Shown here one piece after another: positions 24,893 to 33,792 of a stretch of DNA of 64,000 bases (within the stretch, counting starts at the first letter, position 1; every line of letters begins with the position of its first letter). The notes below the pieces were generated by a model. The model saw only the letters and a program-made list of their open reading frames with translations. It did no database searches and had not been told where the DNA came from. The stretch spans positions 7,961,501 through 8,025,500 of the forward strand of contig NZ_JBEJGX010000003.1 in assembly GCF_040253635.1 (NCBI RefSeq), given 5' to 3'. A program made the position numbers and the translations under genes. The DNA is from Streptomyces sp. Edi2 (GTDB taxonomy: Bacteria > Actinomycetota > Actinomycetes > Streptomycetales > Streptomycetaceae).

Positions 24893-24907
24893 TGTGGGGA
24901 TACCACA
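24893..24907. promoter_or_regulatory. TGTGG-GGATA-CCACA operator-like dyad
   Basis: A perfect 5-5-5 inverted repeat lies in the 98-nt region between the divergent LysR and LysE genes, 23 nt from the LysR start. LysR proteins bind such interrupted dyads to control themselves and the divergent gene. Confidence 0.5.
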
Positions 24908-24967
24908 CGGTTCCCTGCGGAAACTTTCGATGGACCCGCACGGTTGCCGCGTCCGACGCTGGACGGC

Positions 24968-25624
24968 ATGACCGAGATCCTGACCGATGCCTTTCTGCCG
25001 GGACTGTGGGCGGGCTACGCCCTGGCCGTCCCCGTCGGCGCGCTGGCCGTGCTGCTGGTGAGCGTGACCGCCCGGACCTCCTTCCGGGTCGGCGCCTCGG
25101 CGGCGCTCGGGGTGGCGACCGCCGACGGCCTCTACGCGCTGGCTGCGGTGGCCGGCGGCGCCGCCCTCTCCCGTGCCGTCGCGCCGATCGCGGGCCCCTT
25201 GCGCGTGCTCGCCGCCGTCTTCCTGCTCGGCATGGCGTTACGGACCGCCGTCCAGGCACTGCGCCACCGCCGCACGCACCACGGCCCGGAACGGGACGTC
25301 CTGCAACGCCCCGCCCGGGCCTATCTCGCCTTCCTGGGGCTGACGTTGATCAACCCCTGGGCTCTCCTCTACTTCTCGGCGCTGGTGCTCGCCGGCGGTG
25401 CGGGCACCCCCGGTCCCTTGGGCACCCCCGGCTCCGGCGTCGCCGGCCCCGCCGCCTTCGTGACGGCGGTGACCCTGGCCTCCCTCAGCTGGCAACTGTG
25501 CCTGGCCGCCGGCGGGACCGTCCTGGGCAGGGCGCTCACCGGCCCACGGGGGCGGGTGGCCACCGCCCTGCTCTCCGCCGTGGTGATCTCAGCGTTGGCG
25601 ACCGGACTGCTGCTGCGCGGCTGA
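24968..25624 (+). CDS. LysE-family exporter
   Basis: This 218-aa integral membrane protein of the LysE/RhtB superfamily exports amino acids or related small molecules. It has about six hydrophobic helices; GYALAVPVGALAVLLV and LTLINPWALLYFSAL contain the conserved PxG and NPxA motifs. The neighbouring LysR regulator is divergent. The 3' end overlaps the convergent GH92 gene by 36 nt. A Gly/Pro-rich loop (GGAGTPGPLGTPGSGVAGPA) between helices is longer than usual. Confidence 0.9.
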   Translation: MTEILTDAFLPGLWAGYALAVPVGALAVLLVSVTARTSFRVGASAALGVATADGLYALAAVAGGAALSRAVAPIAGPLRVLAAVFLLGMALRTAVQALRHRRTHHGPERDVLQRPARAYLAFLGLTLINPWALLYFSALVLAGGAGTPGPLGTPGSGVAGPAAFVTAVTLASLSWQLCLAAGGTVLGRALTGPRGRVATALLSAVVISALATGLLLRG

Positions 25625-27973
25625 GGACGTGCCCACCGGCGGCGGCGCGGCACGGTCGCCGGTACCCCAGCCGGACGGCTCCGTGCCCACGGCGAAGGCC
25701 AGTTCACGGCCCGATCGCAGCTCCTCGGTGGTGAGGTACGTCCGGTCGTGGCCGGCGCCGTCCAGACGCACCGACTGCACATAACGGCGGGCATCGGACG
25801 TACCGGGCGCGGTGACGGTGAAGTGCCCGGCCGGGTAGTAGCGCCGGTCCAGCGTCAGCTCCACCCGGTCGAAGACGGGGGTGCTCAGTCCCCAGGTGCC
25901 GGTGCCCGGCTGCACCGGGAACACCCCGATCGAGGAGAGCACCATCCACGCCGACATCGTCCCCAGATCGTCGTTCCCGGTCATACCGGTGGGGGTGTCG
26001 GTGAACAACGTCAGCGCCGCATGCACCACATCGGTGGTCTTCCAGGGGTGGCCGGTGGAGAGATAGGTGTACGGCGCGATGAGGTCGGGCTCGTTCTGCG
26101 GGTTGTACTTGTCCGCGTTGTAGTAGTCGTACGGGCCGTTGACCCACACCTCCCGGGCGGTCTTCGCCGGATCCTGGAGCAGCTTCGGGTAGGCGAAGAA
26201 CGCGTCCAGACGCTCCTCGGCCTTCTCCTTGCCGCCGATCAGCCGCACCATCCCCGGCAGGTCCTGCGGCACCAGCCACTGGTACTGCCAGGAGGTGCCT
26301 TCGTGAAAGCCCTCGCTCTTGGCCGGATCGGCGGGTCCGGCGAAGGCGCCCTTCTCGTCACGCGCCCGGAAGAAACCGGTCGAACCATCAAAGATCTTCC
26401 GGTAGTTCTGGGCGCGGGCCGCATAACGGTCCGCGTCCTCGCCGTGCCCCAGATCGCGCGCCATCTGTGCCAGCATCGCGTCCGACAGGGCGTATTCGAG
26501 GGTGGCCGAGGCGCCGTGGTCGAAGTCCGAGTCACCGGGCTTGGTGTGCGGACGCCCCTTGAGGTACGGGACGAAACCGTCCTTCAGGTACTGCGCGTTG
26601 GCCTCCCGCCCGACGGCCGGCGAACCGGCCGACGGCACACCGTCGGCGTTCTTCTTCAGCGCCGCGTACGCCTCCTCCTCATGCCCCCGCAGCAGCCCCT
26701 GCTGATAGGCATTGGTGAGGAACGGAGTGACCGGATCGCCGGTCATGATGTTCGTCTCGACCGTTCCGTAGCCCCACTTGGGCAGCCAGCCGCTCTCCTT
26801 GTCGATCCGCAGGACCGACAGCGCCATATCGCGGGACTCCTGTGGCGCCAGCAGCGCCAGCAACTGCGCCTGGGTGCGGTAGGTGTCCCACAACGACCAG
26901 TTCTGGTAGTACGTGAACCCCTTGGCGCGATGGGTCCGCTGGTCCCAGCCCGTATAGCGGCCGTCCACATCACTGCCGATGTTCGGCGCGAGGAAGGACC
27001 GGTAGAGGGAGGAGTAGAAGGTGCGGCGCAGCGTCGTGTCACCGCCCTGGGCCCGCACCAGCCCCAGCCGCCGCTCCCATGCGGCGTCGGCCGCCGCCCT
27101 CACGCGGTCGAAGGAACCGCCGCCCTCCGCCCGCAGATTGGCTGCCGCGCCCGCCGCGTCCACATAGCTCAGGGCGGTGGTCGCCTCGACGGTCCGGTCC
27201 TTGCGGGTGTCGAACCGGACATAGGCGCCGTGCCGGCCGCTCGCGGTGGAGCTCTTGGAGCCGGCCGTCACCTTGTCGCCGTCCCAGGTCCCGTACGACG
27301 CGAAAGGACGGTCGAAGCGGGTGATCGTGTAGACGGTGTACGGCTTGGTGTCCTGGCAGAAGCCGCGGCCGGTGAGGGTGGTCCGGACGGTGCGGGAATC
27401 CAGCACCTCGACCCGCGTCGAGACCGTCCTGTGCAGCGACTGGCCCGCGTTGAGCAGCACATTCGCCTTGTCGGTGGCCGGGAAGGTGTAGCGCTGCCGG
27501 CCGGTGCGGGCGGTGGCGGTCAGCTCGGCGGTGATCCCGCCGTAGGACGTCAGACCGACGCGGTAGTAGCCAGGCCGGGCCGACTCGTCGTCATGGCCGT
27601 AGCCGGCCGCGTACTTCGCATAGTCGGTCTCGGTGATATCGCCGGTGGTGGGCAGCACCGGCAGATCTCCGCCGAGTCCGCAGCCGACGCCGGAGAGGTG
27701 CACCGAACTGAAGCCCCGGATGTGGTCGTCGTCGTAGCTGTAGCCGGTGTCATGCCCGGTGTCCGGGGAGAGCTGCACCATCCCGAACGGGACGGCCGCA
27801 CCCGGGTAGGTGTTGCCGTCGTTCCGGCTGCCGATGAACGGGTTGACCAGGCCGGTGAGCGGGCCACCGGCCGACTCGGCCTGCGCGGCGGGGGCCGCGA
27901 GCGCGCCCCCGATGAGCGCGGCCGCCAGCACCGCCCCTGCGGCGCGCAGCCGGGTGCGACTGAGCCATGGCAT
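25589..27973 (-). CDS. Secreted GH92 alpha-mannosidase
   Basis: This 794-aa secreted glycosidase of family GH92 comprises Ca-dependent exo-alpha-mannosidases acting on N-glycans or yeast mannan. After a signal peptide (AAGAVLAAALIGGALAAPAA) come the N-terminal beta-domain motifs VNPFIGSRNDGNTYPGAAVP and FSSVHLSGVGCG, the (alpha/alpha)6 domain (GYGTVETNIMTGDPVTPFL, DGASATLEYALSD-like region) and the family signature GNDDLGTMSAWMVLSSIGVF. ATG 27973 has GGAGG 8 nt upstream. With the GH29 fucosidase it points to extracellular glycan scavenging. Its last 36 nt overlap the convergent LysE gene. Confidence 0.93.
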   Translation of the reverse strand: MPWLSRTRLRAAGAVLAAALIGGALAAPAAQAESAGGPLTGLVNPFIGSRNDGNTYPGAAVPFGMVQLSPDTGHDTGYSYDDDHIRGFSSVHLSGVGCGLGGDLPVLPTTGDITETDYAKYAAGYGHDDESARPGYYRVGLTSYGGITAELTATARTGRQRYTFPATDKANVLLNAGQSLHRTVSTRVEVLDSRTVRTTLTGRGFCQDTKPYTVYTITRFDRPFASYGTWDGDKVTAGSKSSTASGRHGAYVRFDTRKDRTVEATTALSYVDAAGAAANLRAEGGGSFDRVRAAADAAWERRLGLVRAQGGDTTLRRTFYSSLYRSFLAPNIGSDVDGRYTGWDQRTHRAKGFTYYQNWSLWDTYRTQAQLLALLAPQESRDMALSVLRIDKESGWLPKWGYGTVETNIMTGDPVTPFLTNAYQQGLLRGHEEEAYAALKKNADGVPSAGSPAVGREANAQYLKDGFVPYLKGRPHTKPGDSDFDHGASATLEYALSDAMLAQMARDLGHGEDADRYAARAQNYRKIFDGSTGFFRARDEKGAFAGPADPAKSEGFHEGTSWQYQWLVPQDLPGMVRLIGGKEKAEERLDAFFAYPKLLQDPAKTAREVWVNGPYDYYNADKYNPQNEPDLIAPYTYLSTGHPWKTTDVVHAALTLFTDTPTGMTGNDDLGTMSAWMVLSSIGVFPVQPGTGTWGLSTPVFDRVELTLDRRYYPAGHFTVTAPGTSDARRYVQSVRLDGAGHDRTYLTTEELRSGRELAFAVGTEPSGWGTGDRAAPPPVGTSSAAQQQSGRQR

Positions 27974-28114
27974 GGTTCCAGACCTCCGGTATCCGGGCCG
28001 CACAACGGCCTCCGAGCCCTCCGGAAGCCGCCTGAGGGTCTGCGGAAGCCCCTACGGCCCAAGCGTCGACAACGTTGTCAGGACGCGCTCATTCTTGGTA
28101 CTCGTCAGGTCTGC

Positions 28115-28170
28115 GTCAAGAGGGCCCGCGTCGCGAGGGCGTCGCGAGGGCCCGCGTCGCGAGGGGCCGC
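28115..28170 (+). repeat. Degenerate 15-bp tandem repeat
   Basis: Units beginning GTC(A/G)(A/C)GAGGGCCCGC follow one another at 28115, 28130 (shortened to 11 bp), 28141 and 28156. The array lies in the noncoding stretch after the GH92 promoter region, within the 3' end of a doubtful reading frame. Confidence 0.7.
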
Positions 28171-28496
28171 GTCAAGTGGCACTGCGACGCCAACTCCGGT
28201 GTGCTTGGCGCCCGCTGCGAGGCCGGGCGCGGTGAGCGGATCTTCTTGCGGTGGCCGCGGACCAGGTCGGCGAGACAGTCCGAGGTGGCGCTCGACAGCG
28301 GCAGTAGGGCGGTCTGCCGCACCGCGGTCAGGACGCGCTGACAGTCCGCCGGCAACGCGGACTCGTCCGCCCCCGGCGCACGGTCCAAAACCAACCGCAC
28401 CGCCCGGCCCGCCACCTGCGCGACCGGCGACCCGGCCGCTGGTCGCTCGCCGGCGAGCTGCTCCCTCATCCGCTCCAGCACCTCGGGATTCACCAT
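28116..28496 (-). CDS. Hypothetical protein, possibly a remnant
   Basis: I do not recognise this 126-aa frame. The first 85 residues look protein-like and helical (VNPEVLERMREQLAGERPAA, VAQVAGRAVRLVLDRAPGAD, SATSDCLADLVRGHRKK). The last 40 are encoded by low-complexity DNA including the 15-bp repeats and are probably not native. There is no ribosome binding site before the ATG at 28496. It could be the surviving part of a broken gene. The rest of 27974-28656 holds the GH92 promoter region and nothing else I can identify. Confidence 0.35.
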   Translation of the reverse strand: MVNPEVLERMREQLAGERPAAGSPVAQVAGRAVRLVLDRAPGADESALPADCQRVLTAVRQTALLPLSSATSDCLADLVRGHRKKIRSPRPASQRAPSTPELASQCHLTRPLATRALATPSRRGPS

Positions 28497-28656
28497 GCGC
28501 CGGTGCGTAGGAGCGGCACCAGCGGCGACGGGCCGGAAGGTGCAAACCCACCCTGCCAGGCGATCTACGCTCCGGACTGCCGACCACGACCCGCACGACT
28601 ACGCCGAAGACCCCTCACGCCACCCCCGTGACCTGCAGCTTCACGATGCACAGTGC

Positions 28657-29778
28657 TCAATGCGCGGATCCTCGGGCGCAGTGAGGCCAAGCCGTCTCCG
28701 CCGTCTCCTGGGTCAACGGCGGGTAGTCGGTGTAGCCGCGGTGGTCGCCTCCGTAGAAGGTGGTGCCGTCGGGCTGGTTCAGCGGGGCTCCGGTCTGCCA
28801 GCGGTGCACCAGGTCGGGGTTGGCGATGAAGGCCCGTCCCACGGCCACCAGGTCGGCCCCACCGGTGTTGATGAGGTCTTCCGCAGCGGTGACATCCGTG
28901 ACCGGGTCCCAGCCGTTGCTGACGATGTGGGTACCCGCGAAACGGTCAGCCAGGTCGGTGAGCAGATCGGAGGCAGGGTCGCCGATGGTGTGCAGGTAGG
29001 CCAAGCCCATTTCGGACAGGGCGTCGACGAGGGGGCGGTACGTGGCCGCAGTGGTCTCGGGGTCGGCCTCCAGTGCGCCGTGGAGGTTGATCGCCGGAGA
29101 GATGCGGATTCCCACACGTTCACTGCCGATGGCGTCACTCACGGCCTGGGCCACCTCAAGGACGAAGCGGGTGCGGGCCTGGGGCGAGCCGCCGTAGCTG
29201 TCGGTGCGTTGGTTGGTGGAGGGGGCGAGGAACTGGTGGAGGAGGTAGCCGTTGGCGCCGTGCAGTTCGATGCCGTCCAGGCCGGCGTCGACCGCGGCAC
29301 GGGCGGCCTGGACGTATCCATCGACGACATCCGGGATGTCGTCAGTGGTCAGGGCGCGCGGCGTGGGGTGCGGCTGGCGGCCGGTGGCGGTGAACATCTC
29401 CCCCGGTGCGGCGATGGCGCTGGGGGCGACGGTTTCGGCCTGGTGCTTGTTGTCGGGGTGGGAGATGCGTCCGGCGTGCATGAGCTGTGCCACGATCGTG
29501 CCGCCTGCCTGGTGTACGCCGTCGGCGACGGCGCGCCAGGCGTCGATCTGTTCGGGGGTGTGCAGGCCGGGTGAGTTCATGTAGCCCTGCCCGACGGCGC
29601 TGGGCTGCACTCCCTCGGTGATGATCAGGCCGGCGGTGGCCCGCTGGGCGTAGTACGTCGCCATGAGGTCGGTGGGTACGCCGTCCGGGGTGGCCCGGTT
29701 GCGTGTCATGGGGGCCATGACGATGCGGTTGTGCAGCGTCCACTTGCCCACTGTGACGGGCGCGAAGATGTCGGTCAT
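28657..29778 (-). CDS. Old yellow enzyme family alkene reductase
   Basis: This 373-aa FMN flavoprotein of the OYE/NemA family reduces activated C=C bonds (enones, nitro-alkenes, nitro esters) with NAD(P)H. It shows the N-terminal KWTLHNRIVMAPMTRNRA, the FMN region LIITEGVQPSAVGQGY and the family signature HGANGYLLHQFLAPSTNQRT ending in DSYGG. The substrate-binding His-x2-Asn pair in this signature is present. It is the third gene of an MFS-methyltransferase-OYE operon, 56 nt behind the methyltransferase, and probably serves detoxification of an electrophilic compound. Confidence 0.93.
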   Translation of the reverse strand: MTDIFAPVTVGKWTLHNRIVMAPMTRNRATPDGVPTDLMATYYAQRATAGLIITEGVQPSAVGQGYMNSPGLHTPEQIDAWRAVADGVHQAGGTIVAQLMHAGRISHPDNKHQAETVAPSAIAAPGEMFTATGRQPHPTPRALTTDDIPDVVDGYVQAARAAVDAGLDGIELHGANGYLLHQFLAPSTNQRTDSYGGSPQARTRFVLEVAQAVSDAIGSERVGIRISPAINLHGALEADPETTAATYRPLVDALSEMGLAYLHTIGDPASDLLTDLADRFAGTHIVSNGWDPVTDVTAAEDLINTGGADLVAVGRAFIANPDLVHRWQTGAPLNQPDGTTFYGGDHRGYTDYPPLTQETAETAWPHCARGSAH

Positions 29779-29834
29779 GAGAGGTGCTCCTGTGAGGGGT
29801 GTTCAGCATGCGTGGCGGGCACGGCATGCGGTTG

Positions 29835-30485
29835 TCAGGCGATGCGGCGCACGGCGATGACGGTGTCGGTGACGGGCGCGGTCTGTCCGTTGGGGCCGGT
29901 GGCCACCCGTTCCGAAGTGGCCAGGCGCTGGGGTATCCACCGCGCCGCCTCGAGGGCGAGGTCGTCGTAGATGTCTTCCGGGTCGGGGAAATGGGCGTCG
30001 GGGTCTGTGTGCCAGGCCCAGGGGCGTATCGAGCCGTGATCGACGATGAGGAGGATCCCGCCGGGAGTGAGCGCGTGTGCGGCCTGGCGCAGGATGCCGG
30101 TGCGCGGGAAGGAGTAGGGGGTTTGCAGGTACTGGGCGGAGATGAGGTCGAAGGTGCCGGCGGGGAATGTGCCGGCCAAGTCGTGCTGTTCAGTGCGCAC
30201 ACGGTCCGCGACGCCGTTTCGGGCCGCGAGTTGGGCAGTGCGCTGCAGGGCGGTGGGGGCGATGTCGACGGCCGTGACGTGCCAGCCGTGAGTGGCGAGC
30301 CGTAGTGTGTCGCCGCCTTCACCGCAGCTCAGGTCGAGGGCGCGGCCGGGTGTGAGGTGTGCGGCGGTTTCGGCGAGCAAGGGGTTGGCGGTGTTCTTCC
30401 AGACGCCGTCTTTGCTGCGGTAGAGCCGCTCCCGGAACCGGGCGGCGTCGTTGGCGGCGTGGATCTCGCGGACGACCTCGTTCAT
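29835..30485 (-). CDS. Class I SAM-dependent methyltransferase
   Basis: This 216-aa protein is a class I methyltransferase: motif I LDLSCGEGGDTLRLA, an acidic residue after the second strand (VTAVDIAP) and a post-motif segment AGTFDLISAQYLQTPY. Its overall shape (GVWKNTANPLLAETAAHLTP at the start) resembles thiopurine/tellurite-type (TehB-like) methyltransferases. Its ATG overlaps the stop of the MFS gene (ATGA), so the two are translationally coupled. Export plus methylation plus reduction suggests a toxic-compound response. Confidence 0.88.
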   Translation of the reverse strand: MNEVVREIHAANDAARFRERLYRSKDGVWKNTANPLLAETAAHLTPGRALDLSCGEGGDTLRLATHGWHVTAVDIAPTALQRTAQLAARNGVADRVRTEQHDLAGTFPAGTFDLISAQYLQTPYSFPRTGILRQAAHALTPGGILLIVDHGSIRPWAWHTDPDAHFPDPEDIYDDLALEAARWIPQRLATSERVATGPNGQTAPVTDTVIAVRRIA

Positions 30486-32026
30486 CGCGGTGTCTCTCCT
30501 TCAGACGACCTGGGCGGGGGTGCTTCAGTGGACGGGGATGAGGCGGGCATGGCACCGGGGTTGGTCTTGGGGGTTCTCACCAGGGCGAGCAGGGCGATCA
30601 GGGCGGCAGCCAGGAGAGCGCCGGCGACGATGAACGCGATGCGGTAGCCGTGGAGGAAGGCCTCCAGCCGTACGGTCTGCGGACCCTCGCCCGGGGCCAC
30701 GGTGTGGGAGGCGAGGTAGCCGGTGACGGCGGAGATGTAGAGGGTGTTGAGCAGGGCCGGTCCCAGGGCTGCGCCGATCTGCTGGCTGGTGCTCAGGGCG
30801 GCGCTGGCTACGCCCGCGTCGTGCGGCTTCACGGCGGAGAGCGCGACGTTGGGGCCGGCGAGGAAGAAGAACCCGACGCCGATGCTGACCAGGGTCTGGG
30901 TCGGCAGTACCTCGCCCGTGTAGCCAGAAGCCGAGTCCAGGCGGGTGAGCCAGAGCAGTCCCACCGTGGCCAGGGTGGTTCCTGCCGCCATCAGGGTCTT
31001 GGGGCCGAAACGGGTGACCAGGGGAGCGCCGAGGGTGGTGGTGGCGATGATGCCGACACTGAAGGGCAGGAAGGCGCAGCCGGCCTGCAGCGGTGTGTAG
31101 TTGAGGTTGACCTGCAGGAAGTAGGTCATGAAAAGGTTCATGCCGAACATGCCGGCGCCGATGAGGAGGTTGGCCAGGAACACTCCGGCGCGGGAGCGGT
31201 CGAGGACAACCCGAAGGGGAAGCAGCGGGTGCGTGCTGCGGTGCTCCACCATCACGAAGACGGTCAGCAGGACGACCGCGGCCGCCAGGAGTACAAGCGT
31301 TGCGGGGGCGGTCCAGCCGTCGCCGTCGGCTGCCTGGGCGAAGCCATCGACGAGGGCGACAAGGCCGCCGGTCACCAGTAGAGCCCCGGGAATGTCGTAG
31401 TGGCGGTCCCCCTCCGCACGGCTTTCACGGATGTAGGGGCGAGCAGCGAGGGCTGCGGGCAGGGCGATGGGAATGTTGATGTACATGCACCAGCGCCAGC
31501 CCGCGTACTCGGTCAGCACGCCGCCGAGCAGCAGCCCGACGGCGCCGCCTCCGGCTTGGAAAGCGCCGAAGATGCCGAAGGCCTTGGCACGTTCCTTCGG
31601 GTCCGTGAAGGCGACCGTGATCAGGGAGAGGGCGGCGGGGGCCAGAAGGGCGGCGAAGCCACCCTGCAGAGCACGGGCGCTGAACAGGGTCCCCGGGTTG
31701 GGAGCCAGGCCGCCGAGCATGGAGGCGGCGGCGAAGCCGAGCAGGCCGATGAGAAGGGCCTTCTTGCGGCCGACGAAGTCGGCGATACGGCCGCCGATCA
31801 GGAGCAGGCCGCCGAATGCCAGCGCGTACGCGGTGATCATCCACTGGCGGTTGGAGTCACTCATCCCGAGATCGCTCTGTGCCTGGGGCAGAGCGATGTT
31901 CACGATGGACACGTCGAGGACGACCATGAGCGTGGCAACGGACGCCACGATCAGTGTTATCCACCGGTGCGGGTCCGCCACGGCAGGATCGGGCGTCGTG
32001 CGGGCGCGGCGAGCTGGGCTGGTCAT
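30482..32026 (-). CDS. MFS drug exporter, DHA2 (14-TMS) type
   Basis: This 514-aa member of the drug:proton antiporter DHA2 family has about 14 hydrophobic helices. Visible motifs are LMVVLDVSIVNIALPQAQSD in helix 1 (motif D1), GGRIADFVGRKKALL (motif A) and the motif C region around FGIFGAFQAGGGAVGLLLGG. It would export a hydrophobic toxic compound. ATG 32026 has AGGAGAG 6 nt upstream. It heads the operon that continues into the methyltransferase and old yellow enzyme, and is divergent from an XRE-cupin regulator that probably controls it. Confidence 0.92.
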   Translation of the reverse strand: MTSPARRARTTPDPAVADPHRWITLIVASVATLMVVLDVSIVNIALPQAQSDLGMSDSNRQWMITAYALAFGGLLLIGGRIADFVGRKKALLIGLLGFAAASMLGGLAPNPGTLFSARALQGGFAALLAPAALSLITVAFTDPKERAKAFGIFGAFQAGGGAVGLLLGGVLTEYAGWRWCMYINIPIALPAALAARPYIRESRAEGDRHYDIPGALLVTGGLVALVDGFAQAADGDGWTAPATLVLLAAAVVLLTVFVMVEHRSTHPLLPLRVVLDRSRAGVFLANLLIGAGMFGMNLFMTYFLQVNLNYTPLQAGCAFLPFSVGIIATTTLGAPLVTRFGPKTLMAAGTTLATVGLLWLTRLDSASGYTGEVLPTQTLVSIGVGFFFLAGPNVALSAVKPHDAGVASAALSTSQQIGAALGPALLNTLYISAVTGYLASHTVAPGEGPQTVRLEAFLHGYRIAFIVAGALLAAALIALLALVRTPKTNPGAMPASSPSTEAPPPRSSEGETPR

Positions 32027-32111
32027 CGGGAGCTCTCCTGAGCAGTAATCGAAAGTGAGGGCGGCGGGACAGGTGCCGCGCCGCCTGGAGAGTGGGACGC
32101 GGACTGCCAAA

Positions 32112-32140
32112 CTTGCAAACCGTCATGCCGCTTCAGCAAG
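32112..32140. promoter_or_regulatory. CTTGC-N19-GCAAG dyad before XRE-cupin gene
   Basis: CTTGC (32112-32116) and GCAAG (32136-32140) form an inverted repeat in the MFS/XRE intergenic region, the right arm touching the ATG at 32141. The same half-site recurs as a tight palindrome at 33834-33850 before the nearby flavoprotein gene. Confidence 0.35.
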
Positions 32141-32719
32141 ATGCGTGACATGAAGAACGTCGATCAGGTTCTGGCCACCGTCGGCCCGCGGCTGCGTGCA
32201 CTGCGCCAACAGCGCGGCATCACACTGGCAGCCCTCTCCCAGCTCACCGGAGTCTCCGAGAGCACGCTCTCCCGCCTGGAGGGCGGTGGCCGCAAAGCGA
32301 ACCTGGAACTGCTACTCCCCTTGGCCCACGCCTACCAGGTCCCCCTGGATGAACTGGTCGGGGCGCCCGAGACCGGCGACCCGCGCGTGAACCTCCGGCC
32401 CGTCACGCGCGGCGGAATGACGTACGTGCCGCTCAGCCGCCGGCCCGGCGGGCTGCACGCGCACAAACTCGTCATCACCCCCTCCGCCGGCGAGCCCGAG
32501 CTGAACATCCATGAGGGCTACGAATGGATCTACGTGCTGGACGGCCGGCTGCGCCTGCTGCTCGGCGAGCGCTCCTTGAGCCTGGCACCGGGTGAAGTGG
32601 CGGAATTCGACACGCATGTGCCGCACTGGCTGGGCCCGGACGACGATCAGCCGGTCGAGCTCCTGGTCATCTTCGGCAAGCAAGGCGAGCGGGCCCATCT
32701 CAAGGCCCACCCTGCCTAG
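32141..32719 (+). CDS. XRE-family regulator with cupin domain
   Basis: This 192-aa regulator has an N-terminal XRE helix-turn-helix (about 15-72: LRALRQQRGITLAALSQLTG, then VSESTLSRLEGGGRKANLEL) and a C-terminal cupin (about 105-185: LNIHEGYEWIYVLDGRLRLL, then APGEVAEFDTHVPHWLG) that probably binds a small effector or metal. ATG 32141 has no good ribosome binding site; ATG 32150 is equally possible. It is divergent from the MFS operon and convergent with the CPYC flavoprotein gene, so it likely regulates this detoxification locus. Confidence 0.9.
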   Translation: MRDMKNVDQVLATVGPRLRALRQQRGITLAALSQLTGVSESTLSRLEGGGRKANLELLLPLAHAYQVPLDELVGAPETGDPRVNLRPVTRGGMTYVPLSRRPGGLHAHKLVITPSAGEPELNIHEGYEWIYVLDGRLRLLLGERSLSLAPGEVAEFDTHVPHWLGPDDDQPVELLVIFGKQGERAHLKAHPA

Positions 32720-32730
32720 CAGTACCGCCG

Positions 32731-33792
32731 TCACTCCCCGAAGGGCAGCAGGGAGTCGAGGCCGTGGCGACTCTCGCCCAGAACGCGCGCGCTGACCTTC
32801 GCCTCACTCTCGGCGCTGAAGGTCTCCTGAAACCGGGCCGCACGGTGGCGTGCGACCGCTTCGTCCACGTCGGCGTTGACGAGGTCGGCGTTGATGGCCG
32901 CTGCCGCCGACACGCCCCCGGCCTGGGCCTGGGCGAGACCGGCCATCACATCGGTGACGTTCCCGGCCACCCACACTCCGGCGACGTCCGTCGCGCCGCC
33001 GGCGTCGGCGGGCACATAGGTGCCCACTCCCATGGCGTGCGGTGCCGGAACGACGCCCAGCCGGGCCAGGACTCCGCCCTGCGCGATGAACCGGGGGGCC
33101 ACCACCAGGGACTGAACGGGAATCACCAGACCGGAGGCGAGTCGGACACCGCCCAGCTTGTCGTCCGCGATCTCCAGGCCGGTCACCTCGCCCTGCACGA
33201 CCTCGATACCGCGGGCGGCAAGGCGTTCCCACTGGTCCTCCTCGGGCTCGGGGCCGGTGTGGAGGAACAGGGTCACCTGGCTGGACCACTGACGAAACAG
33301 CAGTGCCTGGTGCACCGATGCAGCCCCCGTGCCGAGCACACCGATCGGCGTGTCACGCACCTCCCAGCCATGGCAGTACGGGCAGTGCAGCACATCCCGC
33401 CCCCACCGCTCGGACAGCCCCGGCACCTGAGGCAGTTCGTCCACCAGGCCCGTGGTCACCAGAAGCCGCCGGGCCCGGAAGGTCTTGCCGCCTTGCGTGC
33501 CGACGGCGAAGACTCCGTCCACGCGCGTGGCGGTCGTGGCGCGCTCCGAGAGCACCCGTCCGCCGTACAGGCCCACTTCCGCCCGCCCGGCACGCAGCAG
33601 ATCCAGGGGCGCGACGCCATCACGCGACACCAGGCCGTGGGCCGCAGCGGCGGGCACGTTGCGGGGCTCTCCCGCATCCAGTACCAGAACAGAGCGCCGG
33701 GCACGCGACAGGGTCAGCGCCCCAGACAGACCGGCCACACCGCCACCGATCACGATCACATCAAAAACGTCAGAATCCAGTTCCTCACTCAT
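32731..33792 (-). CDS. Thioredoxin reductase-like FAD oxidoreductase (CPYC)
   Basis: This 353-aa flavoprotein has thioredoxin-reductase architecture: FAD motif VIVIGGGVAGLSGALTL (12-28), redox pair Cys137-Pro-Tyr-Cys140 in LHCPYCHGWE, and NAD(P)H motif GVLGTGAASVHQALLFRQWS. The C-terminal AGGATDVAGVWVAGNVTD binds FAD. The CPYC(H/G)WE form is typical of a TrxR-like subgroup without a known thioredoxin partner, and some relatives (GliT type) oxidise dithiols. ATG 33792 gives the start MSEELDSDVFDVIVIGGG. It stands alone with a CTTGCCG/CGGCAAG palindrome 42 nt upstream. Confidence 0.9.
   Translation of the reverse strand: MSEELDSDVFDVIVIGGGVAGLSGALTLSRARRSVLVLDAGEPRNVPAAAAHGLVSRDGVAPLDLLRAGRAEVGLYGGRVLSERATTATRVDGVFAVGTQGGKTFRARRLLVTTGLVDELPQVPGLSERWGRDVLHCPYCHGWEVRDTPIGVLGTGAASVHQALLFRQWSSQVTLFLHTGPEPEEDQWERLAARGIEVVQGEVTGLEIADDKLGGVRLASGLVIPVQSLVVAPRFIAQGGVLARLGVVPAPHAMGVGTYVPADAGGATDVAGVWVAGNVTDVMAGLAQAQAGGVSAAAAINADLVNADVDEAVARHRAARFQETFSAESEAKVSARVLGESRHGLDSLLPFGE

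Noticed and set aside
25748..28510. 920-codon plus-strand frame opposite GH92
   Set aside because: Low-complexity shadow; the GH92 signature and signal peptide are on the minus strand.
28105..28596. Alternative 163-codon frame over the same stretch as 28116-28496
   Set aside because: Gly/Arg-rich with no domain character; the 28116-28496 frame is more protein-like, though itself doubtful.
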